A DNA stretch of 64,000 nt from Cryobacterium sp. PH31-L1 (GTDB lineage: Bacteria; Actinomycetota; Actinomycetes; Actinomycetales; Microbacteriaceae): positions 248,001 through 312,000 of the forward strand of contig NZ_JASISM010000003.1 in NCBI RefSeq assembly GCF_030063145.1, written 5' to 3'. Numbering within the stretch: the stretch's first letter is position 1; every line of letters begins with the position of its first letter. The notes under the pieces are model-generated. The model ran no database searches and had not been told where the DNA came from. It worked only from the letters and a program-made list of their open reading frames with translations. The translations under genes and the position numbers were made by a program. Shown here in pieces: positions 32,259-40,622 of this stretch.

Positions 32259-33251
32259 TCAGGCGCGAGCGACGGCGCGTCGCAGAAATGACGTGACAAC
32301 ATCAGTAGCCTCCCGGAGGGAATCCGCGACTGGCTCTGGTCGCGAAGAAGTAGTGGTGGCAGGGCGCGAAGCCGGACCTATGGCGGATGACGCTCGAAGC
32401 TGGTCGTGCAGCATGAGCAGGGCGGACAGCACGTCGGCCAGATCGCCGTCTCCGTCAGCCGTCGCGTGCAGCAGCCGAAGCTGGGCGGCCCGCAGAAGCG
32501 GGCCCGGAGCGCAGCCCAGCTCGACCTGCATCGCGCGGCGACACCGGTCGAAGGACTGCAGGCCCTCGGCGTGACGCCCGCTCGTCTCCAGCCCGAGGAT
32601 CAGGGCCGTCCAGGCTCGTTCGTTCAGCGGCTCGTCGGCCAGAGCGAGGTTCGCGAAATCGAGGGCGTCATCGATGCGGTGCAGGGCTGCGGCCGTTTCG
32701 GAAGCGAGAATGCGGGCGCTGGTGAGTCGGGCGGCGTGGAGATCGCGGGCTTCCATCGCCCAAGCCGGCACGAGTTCGTCGCCGAGCAGCGGTGCGGCGG
32801 CGAGGTCCAGAGCGCGGAGCAACAGGGGATAGGCAAGGCCCGGAATGGTCTTCTGCGCACGCTGCAGCAGCACGTCGAATTGATCTAGGTCGACGTCGAC
32901 CAGTTCACGGTCCAACACGTAGCCGCCAGTCGTGGTTTGCAGCGGGCCGAATTTTCCCGCGCCGGGCTGCAGATGGCGACGGAGAACACTCACGTAGCTT
33001 TCGAGGGTGGGCAGGGCTTCTAGCGGAGCGCTGGCGCCCCACAGCAATTCAATGAGCCGGTCCTTGGAGACAGGCAGTCCGAGGTGCACGAGCAGAATTT
33101 CGAGGATCTGGCGGGGCTTGGGGCCGCCCAGGTCATGGGCGTACAGCACGACAGACCCCCGCCGAACGCTGAGATTTCCAAAAACGTGCACGCTCAAGTG
33201 GGTCATCGGTGTCGCGGTGGGCTGTTCTCGGGTGTCGAATCCAGTTGTCAT
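32259..33251 (-). CDS. SARP-family regulator (winged helix plus BTAD)
   Basis: 330 residues from the ATG at 33251, which has GGAGGT a few bases upstream. An OmpR-type winged helix spans about 20-105 (GPKPRQILEILLVHLGLPVS, LPTLESYVSVLRRHL). The bacterial transcriptional activation domain about 115-260 is TPR-like, with NERAWTALILGLETSGRHAE. The overall layout is that of SARPs such as ActII-ORF4 and AfsR's N-terminal part, which activate secondary-metabolite clusters. No biosynthetic cluster is present here, so the likely targets are the neighbouring peroxidase/oxidase genes or the membrane protein just upstream. Confidence 0.85.
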   Translation of the reverse strand: MTTGFDTREQPTATPMTHLSVHVFGNLSVRRGSVVLYAHDLGGPKPRQILEILLVHLGLPVSKDRLIELLWGASAPLEALPTLESYVSVLRRHLQPGAGKFGPLQTTTGGYVLDRELVDVDLDQFDVLLQRAQKTIPGLAYPLLLRALDLAAAPLLGDELVPAWAMEARDLHAARLTSARILASETAAALHRIDDALDFANLALADEPLNERAWTALILGLETSGRHAEGLQSFDRCRRAMQVELGCAPGPLLRAAQLRLLHATADGDGDLADVLSALLMLHDQLRASSAIGPASRPATTTSSRPEPVADSLREATDVVTSFLRRAVARA

Positions 33252-33352
33252 GCTGACCTCCACTGTTGGATTGCAACCATGGTGCCCGCGGTCGATGGGC
33301 GGGGGTAGCCGCGTGTGGAGTAGACATTTACCCCCAATTTCGGGGGATATTC

Positions 33353-33940
33353 TCAGGGTGCGGTGTGGTGCCCGGTTCCGAGTGATAACCGCGAGCCCTG
33401 CGGGCCGTCCAAAACCAGGGCGATGGCCTGATTCGGGATCTCAAAGACCAGGGTTGCCAGAACGGATGTACCGGCCGCCGCCTCCCACTGGCTCGGGTCG
33501 ACCCAGAGCGCGGTGGCCCGGGATCCGACGCCGGACAGGGAATAGTCGGCGGCGTCGAACGACAAGCCGGTGGCATCCACTGCGGTCAGTTCGAGCATGA
33601 TGCGCACGCGGTGAGCGCCGGGCTGCACAGCGCTGTCGAGCCGGTCGGCCGCGCGGGGTGGTATCCAGCCGTCGGATTCGAGTGGGATGACCGCGCTGAT
33701 GCGGGCGAGGCCGCCCGGGATGGCGGCCGTGTCGCCAAACGCGGTGCTCGGCTTCGTGCCGGTCAGAAGCAGCACACAGGCCAACGAGGCCATCACGAGC
33801 CAGGCGACGGCCAGCGGGATCAGAATCTTACGGCGACGCGGCGACAGGGCGCGGCGCGGTTGCGTCTGCCGAGTGTTTTCGGGGTGCTTCGCGTCGTCGT
33901 CGAGGCGAACCAGACGCAGGGATGCGTTTGCGGGAGTCAT
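33353..33940 (-). CDS. Single-pass membrane protein, function unknown
   Basis: 195 residues. A basic cytoplasmic N-terminus (~1-37, ending PRRRKILIP) is followed by one membrane helix (~39-60, VAWLVMASLACVLLL). An exported C-terminal domain (~65-195) has a beta-rich look and a conserved-looking LVFEIPNQ segment. No family recognised; it resembles small exported domains with a Telokin/DUF4352-like fold, but this is weak. It lies about 100 bp upstream of the SARP gene on the same strand, so it may be part of the same regulatory unit. Confidence 0.65.
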   Translation of the reverse strand: MTPANASLRLVRLDDDAKHPENTRQTQPRRALSPRRRKILIPLAVAWLVMASLACVLLLTGTKPSTAFGDTAAIPGGLARISAVIPLESDGWIPPRAADRLDSAVQPGAHRVRIMLELTAVDATGLSFDAADYSLSGVGSRATALWVDPSQWEAAAGTSVLATLVFEIPNQAIALVLDGPQGSRLSLGTGHHTAP

Positions 33941-34007
33941 GGCGGAATCTTGCTGCCGGCACCATGGGAAAACCCTGCTGGGGTGGCTCGGTCGGTGCTG
34001 ATGCTTT

Positions 34008-34023
34008 CCGGGCCCGGGCCCGG
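34008..34023. repeat. GGGCCC repeat element, single palindrome
   Basis: One copy of CCGGGCCCGGGCCCGG preceded by GCTTT, the same left flank as the right-hand arm of the full copy at 21318-21383. The central GGGCCC hairpin and the second arm are missing. It lies between the membrane protein and PRC-barrel genes. Confidence 0.85.
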
Positions 34024-34060
34024 AACGGGGTGGAGGGTGCTGAAGGAGGTGCCGCGGCGG

Positions 34061-34627
34061 TTACGGGTGCGGCGGGGGTGGGGGCAGCTGCGGAGGCGGA
34101 GGTGGCGGTGGCGCGGTCCGTGATGCGTTGCGGTGCGGGTCTACGACGTGCTTGAGCAGGTGCGGATGCGAGTGATGTGGCGGCGGCGGGTGCGGCGGGG
34201 CGGCGCCCGTGGCGGGCGAGGCGAGGCGACCGGCGGCATCCGTTCTGGCGTCGGTTGAATCCGAGGGGGCATCCGGCGTGGTGGTCGGGTCGGCGGCGTC
34301 GGTGTTGAGGTTGACGCCGAAGTAGTCGTACAACGTGGCCTCTTCGTCGCTCGTGATGGCGCCGCGGTCGCTTTCGATGCGTGGGCCGCCGCGAATTTGC
34401 TCGCGGTCGAAGGCGACGTGCACCCGGGAGCCGTCGACACGAGCGCCGCTGAGCGAGACGAATGATTCCTGCATCCCGAACAGGCCGGTGCGCACCGTGA
34501 CGAATGCCGGGTCGTTGGTGTCGGCGCGCAGGAAGATCTGCTCGACCGAGCCGATTTTGATACCGTCGCTCGTGACGACGATTCCGCCGTTGCTGACGAT
34601 CTCGTCGATGCCGTCCGTGCTGATCAT
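34061..34627 (-). CDS. PRC-barrel domain protein with a Pro/His-rich tail
   Basis: 188 residues from the ATG at 34627. A PRC-barrel-like domain spans about 1-85: DEIVSNGGIVVTSDGIKIGS, then VEQIFLRADTNDPAFVTVRT. A linker follows with YDYFGVNLNTDA. The last ~55 residues are low-complexity, with runs of Pro and several His (HPPPPHHSHPH). PRC-barrel proteins of this size are often stress- or RNA-related in actinobacteria, but function is unknown. The tail is encoded by very GC-rich DNA and might be partly an out-of-frame extension; a frame check in relatives would settle this. No good ribosome site is seen. Confidence 0.65.
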   Translation of the reverse strand: MISTDGIDEIVSNGGIVVTSDGIKIGSVEQIFLRADTNDPAFVTVRTGLFGMQESFVSLSGARVDGSRVHVAFDREQIRGGPRIESDRGAITSDEEATLYDYFGVNLNTDAADPTTTPDAPSDSTDARTDAAGRLASPATGAAPPHPPPPHHSHPHLLKHVVDPHRNASRTAPPPPPPPQLPPPPPHP

Positions 34628-34683
34628 GTGTTCGAGAGTAAGCCCCGGCGCCGTGTTGGTGCTGGCAGCGGCCGAAGTCGTTC

Positions 34684-36024
34684 CTAACGGGTGACCAGAA
34701 TGAGTGCCAGGACGCTCAGGGCGACGCTGGCCGGGGCGAGGATCAGGCCGAACAGGGCGAATCCGCGCCAGGTGATGATGACGTTCATCTGGGTCAGGCG
34801 GTGGTGCCAGAGCAGCGTGGCGAGCGACGCCCACGGGGTGATCAGGGGGCCCGCGTTGACGCCGATCAGCAGGGCGAGCAGGCGCTGGGTGGAGTCGGCG
34901 ACGGGCTCGAGGGCGAGGTAGGCCGGCAGGTTGTTGGCGATATTGGAGCCAACCAGGCCGGTGCCGGCGAGCCGAAACAGGTCGGCGGGGGTGCCTCCGG
35001 TGCCGGCCACGTTGGCCAGGAGGGCCGGCAAGCCGACCTGTTCCAGTGCGGCCATGACCAGGAAGAGTCCGGTGGCGAAGAGCAGGAGTGACCAGGGAAT
35101 GAGTTTCACGGTGAGCGCGCTTCTTTGTCGCAGCAGGAACGCGAGGCTCAGAACGGCGGCGGCGATGGTGGACGGGATCCACACTTCGATGCCCGAGACG
35201 AGCGCGGGCAGCAGGGCCACGAGCACGACAACGCTGACGACGAGGAGCTGCGGGTCGCGGCCGCGGGGTGCGTTGGTGCTGGAGCGAGGTCCGGTCGTGG
35301 TCTCGGGTGCCGTGGTGCTCGTGGGGGCTGGGGTCGTTGTGACCTCGAGTGTGCACGTCGCCTCGCTGCCGGCGGTTGGGTCGACGGTGCGGTTGGCGGC
35401 GGGGTTTGGGGAACGGGGCGAGCGGATGCTGGTGGCGCGCGGCATCCGCTGCACCGTCACGCGATTGAAGCGGCGGCCGAGGTCGCGGCGAAAGACGATG
35501 GCGACGAACGCGAGGGGAACCAGGATGGCCACGAGGGCCGGCAGGGCGATGAGACCGGCGTATTCTGCGGGTGCCACGCCGCCCAGTTGGTGCTGGGCGA
35601 GCAGGTTGGTGAGGTTGGAGATGGGCAGCAGCAGGCTCGCAGTATTGGCGAGCCAGATGGTGGTGAGCGCGAACGGCAGCGGCGGCAGTCCGGCCTGGCG
35701 GGCGACGGTCACGACGATCGGGGTGAGCAGTACGGCGGTCGTGTCGAGGGAGAGAAAGATGGTCGTAACGGTGGCGAGGGCGGCCACCAGCAGCCAGAGG
35801 TACCAGGCCCGGCCGCGTCCCCAGCGCCGCATGCGCCGGGCGATGGCGCGGAACACGCCGGCCTCGCTGCACAGTTCGGTGACGACGCTCATGGCCGTGA
35901 CGAAGGCGAGGATGGGGCCGACGCGCTCGCCGAGGGTCGCGAGATCGTCGACGCCGAGGATGCCCGTCACCACCGCGAGGAGGCCGAGCGCGACCAGCGC
36001 CGAGCCGAGAATGGCGAGAACCAT
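34684..36024 (-). CDS. SLC13/ArsB-type permease with an unusual Thr/Pro-rich loop
   Basis: 446 residues from the ATG at 36024 (MVLAILGSALVALG). A longer reading to 36126 would cross the GGGCCC repeat. About ten hydrophobic segments form two halves of the ArsB/NhaD/SLC13 fold. Conserved-looking pore segments are FLSLDTTAVLLTPIVV, NTASLLLPISNLTN and the second-half GSNIANNLPAYLAL. Between the halves (~180-255) lies a hydrophilic stretch rich in Thr, Pro, Ser and Arg, which is not usual for the family. The substrate could be an anion (arsenite or dicarboxylate) or Na+/H+. There is no ars operon nearby. Confidence 0.8.
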   Translation of the reverse strand: MVLAILGSALVALGLLAVVTGILGVDDLATLGERVGPILAFVTAMSVVTELCSEAGVFRAIARRMRRWGRGRAWYLWLLVAALATVTTIFLSLDTTAVLLTPIVVTVARQAGLPPLPFALTTIWLANTASLLLPISNLTNLLAQHQLGGVAPAEYAGLIALPALVAILVPLAFVAIVFRRDLGRRFNRVTVQRMPRATSIRSPRSPNPAANRTVDPTAGSEATCTLEVTTTPAPTSTTAPETTTGPRSSTNAPRGRDPQLLVVSVVVLVALLPALVSGIEVWIPSTIAAAVLSLAFLLRQRSALTVKLIPWSLLLFATGLFLVMAALEQVGLPALLANVAGTGGTPADLFRLAGTGLVGSNIANNLPAYLALEPVADSTQRLLALLIGVNAGPLITPWASLATLLWHHRLTQMNVIITWRGFALFGLILAPASVALSVLALILVTR

Positions 36025-36059
36025 GAGACGGAGTGTACCCGGGTGCGCGCCAGACCTGA

Positions 36060-36086
36060 CCGGGCCCGGGCCCGGAAACTGGGCCC
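36060..36086. repeat. GGGCCC repeat element, left half
   Basis: CCGGGCCCGGGCCCGG at 36060-36075, spacer AAACT, then GGGCCC at 36081-36086. The 21-bp offset equals that of the full copies. The right half is replaced by GC-rich sequence. It lies between thiC and the SLC13-type gene. Confidence 0.85.
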
Positions 36087-36138
36087 CGCGCGCCGGGCGG
36101 GCCGGGCGCGCTGGCGGCCGCGCCATCGGCTTCTGCGA

Positions 36139-37903
<1,765 letters not shown>

Positions 37904-37960
37904 TTGTGTGTCTTCTGACTCTTTCACCCTACCGCTGGTCGGGGGAGGGCGCCGGCCCAG

Positions 37961-38034
37961 TGGTCACCGCGCCCGGTGTGGGTCGCCGCGCCACCTATGG
38001 CTGGCGCGGTGACCGAGAGCTGGCGCGGTGCATC
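37961..38034. repeat. Intergenic repeat family 2, copy B
   Basis: Forward copy: TGGTCACCGCGCCCGGTG, then the core CCACCTATGGCTGGCGCG, and ending AGCTGGCGCGGTG. It aligns along its length to 60205-60277 and to the reverse complement of 967-1039. It lies between the thiC riboswitch and the stop of the LuxR-type gene. Confidence 0.85.
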
Positions 38035-38085
38035 CGCACAGCGGGACTGTGGCAGGAGGAGGCGGAGCTGGCGCCGGGCATCCGC

Positions 38086-38913
38086 TCAGCGGGCGAGGGA
38101 GGCCAATTCGGCGCGGGTGGACGCGCCGACCTTGCGCAGCAGGTTGGCCACGTGGAACTTCACCGTGTTCTCGCTGATGGTCAGCGCTTCGGCAATAGCC
38201 TTATTGCGTGCTCCCGACGCCACGAGCTCGAGCACGCCGCGTTCGCGCGGGCTCAGCCCCCACGCTGCCGCCGCTGAAACGGATGCTGTCGGCGCGTCGA
38301 GCGGAAGCGATACCGCCATCTCCGACCCCCAGCCCGCCGTCGCCTCGACACCCAGCGTTCCGCTGAGCGCAACGACGCGGGCGGCCAGCTGGCGCACGCT
38401 GGGAACCTCGGCGTCGAGGTCACCCGGCCCGTCGTCGCGAATGCGAATGAGCAGGTTGCTGCCGTCGCAGTCCCACTGCACGCGCACCCGGCCGACCCCG
38501 GTCTGCTCGACCAGGGCGAGCACGGCGCCGCGCACGATGGCCCTCGCCTCGTGGGCGACTTCGCCGGGCAGCGCCCGGCCATTGACCGGTGGCTCGATGA
38601 ACTGCACGTCGAGGTCGCCGAAGCGCACGAGCGGACGCAGGTCGTTTTTGAGACGTTCAAAGGCGCGGGCCACCGGTTCCTCGGTGAGGCTGCGATCGAG
38701 GTCGCTCACCGCGCGCAGAGCGACCATCGCGGCGGCGGCGAGCTCGGTGGCTTTCTGCCGGGCCGCGGTGTCACTCGTGCTGCTCGAGCGCAGCACGGCG
38801 AGCAGGGATTCCAGCGTGGTCGCGTGCGCGTCGGTGAGATCGGCAATGAGCTTGGAGCGTTCGGCGGCCATGCTGCGCGCGGTCTGCACGGGGGATTCGG
38901 CGAGGAAGGTCAT
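38086..38913 (-). CDS. HATPase-LuxR fusion regulator, divergent from hxlBA
   Basis: 275 residues. An N-terminal helical region (~1-95, including RAFERLKNDLRPLVRFG) precedes a histidine-kinase-like ATPase domain (~110-205), with G-box-like RIRDDGPGD and TAGWGSEMAVSLPL. The C-terminal LuxR helix-turn-helix is at ~210-275 (LSPRERGVLELVASG, then ALTISENTVKFHVANLLRKV). There is no receiver domain and no clear phosphoacceptor H-box, so it is neither a normal kinase nor a normal response regulator; ATP or ligand binding may gate DNA binding. It is divergent from hxlB with a TACCCA-N6-TGGGTA palindrome between them, so control of formaldehyde fixation is the best guess. Confidence 0.75.
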   Translation of the reverse strand: MTFLAESPVQTARSMAAERSKLIADLTDAHATTLESLLAVLRSSSTSDTAARQKATELAAAAMVALRAVSDLDRSLTEEPVARAFERLKNDLRPLVRFGDLDVQFIEPPVNGRALPGEVAHEARAIVRGAVLALVEQTGVGRVRVQWDCDGSNLLIRIRDDGPGDLDAEVPSVRQLAARVVALSGTLGVEATAGWGSEMAVSLPLDAPTASVSAAAAWGLSPRERGVLELVASGARNKAIAEALTISENTVKFHVANLLRKVGASTRAELASLAR

Positions 38914-38951
38914 GATGCCAGCCTATCCGAACCATCCGTGGAGCCTGTCCG

Positions 38952-38969
38952 TACCCATTCTTTTGGGTA
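38952..38969. promoter_or_regulatory. Candidate operator between regulator and hxlB
   Basis: TACCCA-TTCTTT-TGGGTA, a perfect 6-bp inverted repeat with a 6-bp spacer. It is located 58 bp upstream of hxlB and 39 bp upstream of the divergent regulator gene. It is symmetrical as expected for a LuxR-type dimer. Confidence 0.55.
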
Positions 38970-39026
38970 GTAAGACCGTTCGTTTGGCGGGCCGCGCTCC
39001 CGCTCGAAGGAGTGGAGCATTGACCT

Positions 39027-39614
39027 ATGACCGAAACGATGACCAGCCCCACCACCGCGGATGCCCTCGACCTCATTTTCGCCGAGAACGGCCGCGTCGT
39101 GGACGCGCTGCGGGCGGCATCCGTTTCTGGGGTGTTGGATGATGCGGCGAGCCTGCTCGCTGCGGCGCCCCGGGTGTTCGTGCTGGGGGCCGGCCGGTCC
39201 GGGCTGGCGCTGAAGATGACAGCGATGCGACTCATGCACCTGGGCCTCGCCGTGCACGTCGTCGGCGAGGTGACCAGCCCGGCGATTGCGCAGGGCGACC
39301 TGCTGCTGGTGGCGAGCGGATCCGGAACGACGGGTGCCATCGTGCGTGCAGCCGAAACGGCTCACGGTGTGGGTGCGAGCATTCTCGCGCTCACCACGGC
39401 GCCGGAGTCGCCGCTCGGGCGGTTCGCCGCGGTGACCGTGGTCATTCCCGCGGCCACCAAGCAGGACCACGCCGGGCAGGTGTCGGCGCAATATTCGGGC
39501 GGGCTGTTCGAGCAGTCCGTGCTGCTGGTGGGGGACGCCCTGTTTCACACGCTCTGGCAGCGAAGCGGGTCCACGGCCGAACAGCTCTGGCCGCGTCACG
39601 CCAACCTCGAGTAA
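39027..39614 (+). CDS. hxlB: 6-phospho-3-hexuloisomerase
   Basis: 195 residues with a SIS (sugar isomerase) fold. FVLGAGRSGLALKMTAMRLMH (glycine-rich loop, ~50-70) precedes LLLVASGSGTTGAIVRAAE (~100-118). The C-terminal AQYSGGLFEQSVLLVGDAL is characteristic of hexuloisomerases. It converts 3-hexulose-6-phosphate to fructose-6-phosphate, the second step of formaldehyde fixation by the ribulose monophosphate route. GGAG lies upstream of the start. hxlA follows after a 111-bp gap that contains a full GGGCCC repeat element. Confidence 0.92.
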   Translation: MTETMTSPTTADALDLIFAENGRVVDALRAASVSGVLDDAASLLAAAPRVFVLGAGRSGLALKMTAMRLMHLGLAVHVVGEVTSPAIAQGDLLLVASGSGTTGAIVRAAETAHGVGASILALTTAPESPLGRFAAVTVVIPAATKQDHAGQVSAQYSGGLFEQSVLLVGDALFHTLWQRSGSTAEQLWPRHANLE

Positions 39615-39620
39615 GACCGA

Positions 39621-39686
39621 CCGGGCCCGGGCCCGGAAACCGGGCCCATGCTAGATCATGGGCCCACTCTCCGGGCCCGGGCCCGG
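39621..39686. repeat. GGGCCC repeat element, full copy 2
   Basis: Arms CCGGGCCCGGGCCCGG at 39621-39636 and 39671-39686, exactly 50 bp apart. The centre is GGGCCCATG-CTAGAT-CATGGGCCC (39642-39665), a perfect hairpin. The geometry is the same as 21318-21383. It lies within the hxlB-hxlA intergenic gap, so it would be transcribed and could affect mRNA processing. Confidence 0.92.
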
Positions 39687-39725
39687 TCGCCACAAACACT
39701 TACCCCAACAGAAAGAAGACACCCC

Positions 39726-40349
39726 ATGAAGCTTCAGGTAGCAATGGACGTACTGACCACCGACGCCGCACTCGCGCTCGCCGCGCAGGTTGCCCCGCAC
39801 GTCGACATCATCGAGCTCGGTACGCCGCTGATCAAGGCCGAGGGCCTGCGCGCCGTCACCGCGATCAAGGCCGCGCACCCCGACAAGATCGTCTTCGCCG
39901 ACCTCAAGACGATGGATGCCGGCGAGCTCGAAGCTGACATCGCCTTCGCCGCCGGTGCCGACCTCGTCACCGTGCTCGGCACGGCTGGGGACAGCACCAT
40001 CATCGGTGCCGTCGCCGCCGCAACCAAGCACGGCAAGGGCATCGTCGTCGACCTGATCGGCGTCGCCGATAAGGTCACCCGCGCCCGCGAGGTCACCGCG
40101 CTCGGCGCCCAGTTCGTCGAGATGCACGCCGGACTCGACGAGCAGGCAGAGCCCGGATTCTCGCTCGGGAAGCTGCTCAACCAGGGCGAAACCGCCAAGG
40201 TTCCGTTCTCGCTCGCCGGTGGCGTGAGCCTGGCGACTATCGCCTCGGTGCAGCGCGCCGGGGCATCCGTTGCCGTCGCGGGCGGCGCCATCTACGGCGC
40301 CGATGACCCGGCCGCTGCCGCCGCCGCCCTGCGTGCCGCAATCATCTAA
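39726..40349 (+). CDS. hxlA: 3-hexulose-6-phosphate synthase
   Basis: 207 residues from the ATG at 39726 (MKLQVAMDVLTTDAAL). A TIM-barrel orotidine-5'-phosphate-decarboxylase-fold enzyme. It has the metal- and phosphate-binding motif VFADLKTMDAGE (~57-68), ELGTPLIKAEG (~36-46), EMHAGLDEQ (~130-138) and the C-terminal phosphate loop SLAGGVSL...VAGGAIYGADDP. It condenses formaldehyde with ribulose-5-phosphate. Together with hxlB this gives formaldehyde detoxification or assimilation. No methanol dehydrogenase is in the window. The ribosome site (AGAAAGAAGA) is weak, and the GGGCCC element sits just before it. Confidence 0.94.
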   Translation: MKLQVAMDVLTTDAALALAAQVAPHVDIIELGTPLIKAEGLRAVTAIKAAHPDKIVFADLKTMDAGELEADIAFAAGADLVTVLGTAGDSTIIGAVAAATKHGKGIVVDLIGVADKVTRAREVTALGAQFVEMHAGLDEQAEPGFSLGKLLNQGETAKVPFSLAGGVSLATIASVQRAGASVAVAGGAIYGADDPAAAAAALRAAII

Positions 40350-40469
40350 ATTCGAGTCACCGCAGTGCCGTCCCGCTTCGTGCGGGGCGGCGCGTTCGCG
40401 TTAAGTGGATGCCCGCGCCACAGTCCCGCAGAGACCGCTCGGCCCCCGGCCGCCGAGGGCAGAGACCTG

Positions 40470-40488
40470 GTCGGGGCCCGGGCCCGAC
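40470..40488. repeat. GGGCCC repeat element, degenerate arm
   Basis: GTCGGGGCCCGGGCCCGAC, a nearly perfect palindrome (one extra G) related to the 16-mer arms elsewhere. It lies in the 273-bp gap between hxlA and the flavin oxidase. That gap otherwise shows no clear signal. Confidence 0.6.
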
Positions 40489-40622
40489 TGGAAAAGTGCC
40501 GGTCCGGAAAAGTGCCCGGTGAAGTCGTGACCGGGCGCGCCGGAATGTCGGTGGGCGCCGCTAGGCTGGTGGCGCCCAGACCAGGTGGCGGCATCGTCGC
40601 CGCGAGAGGACGCGCATCCCGC

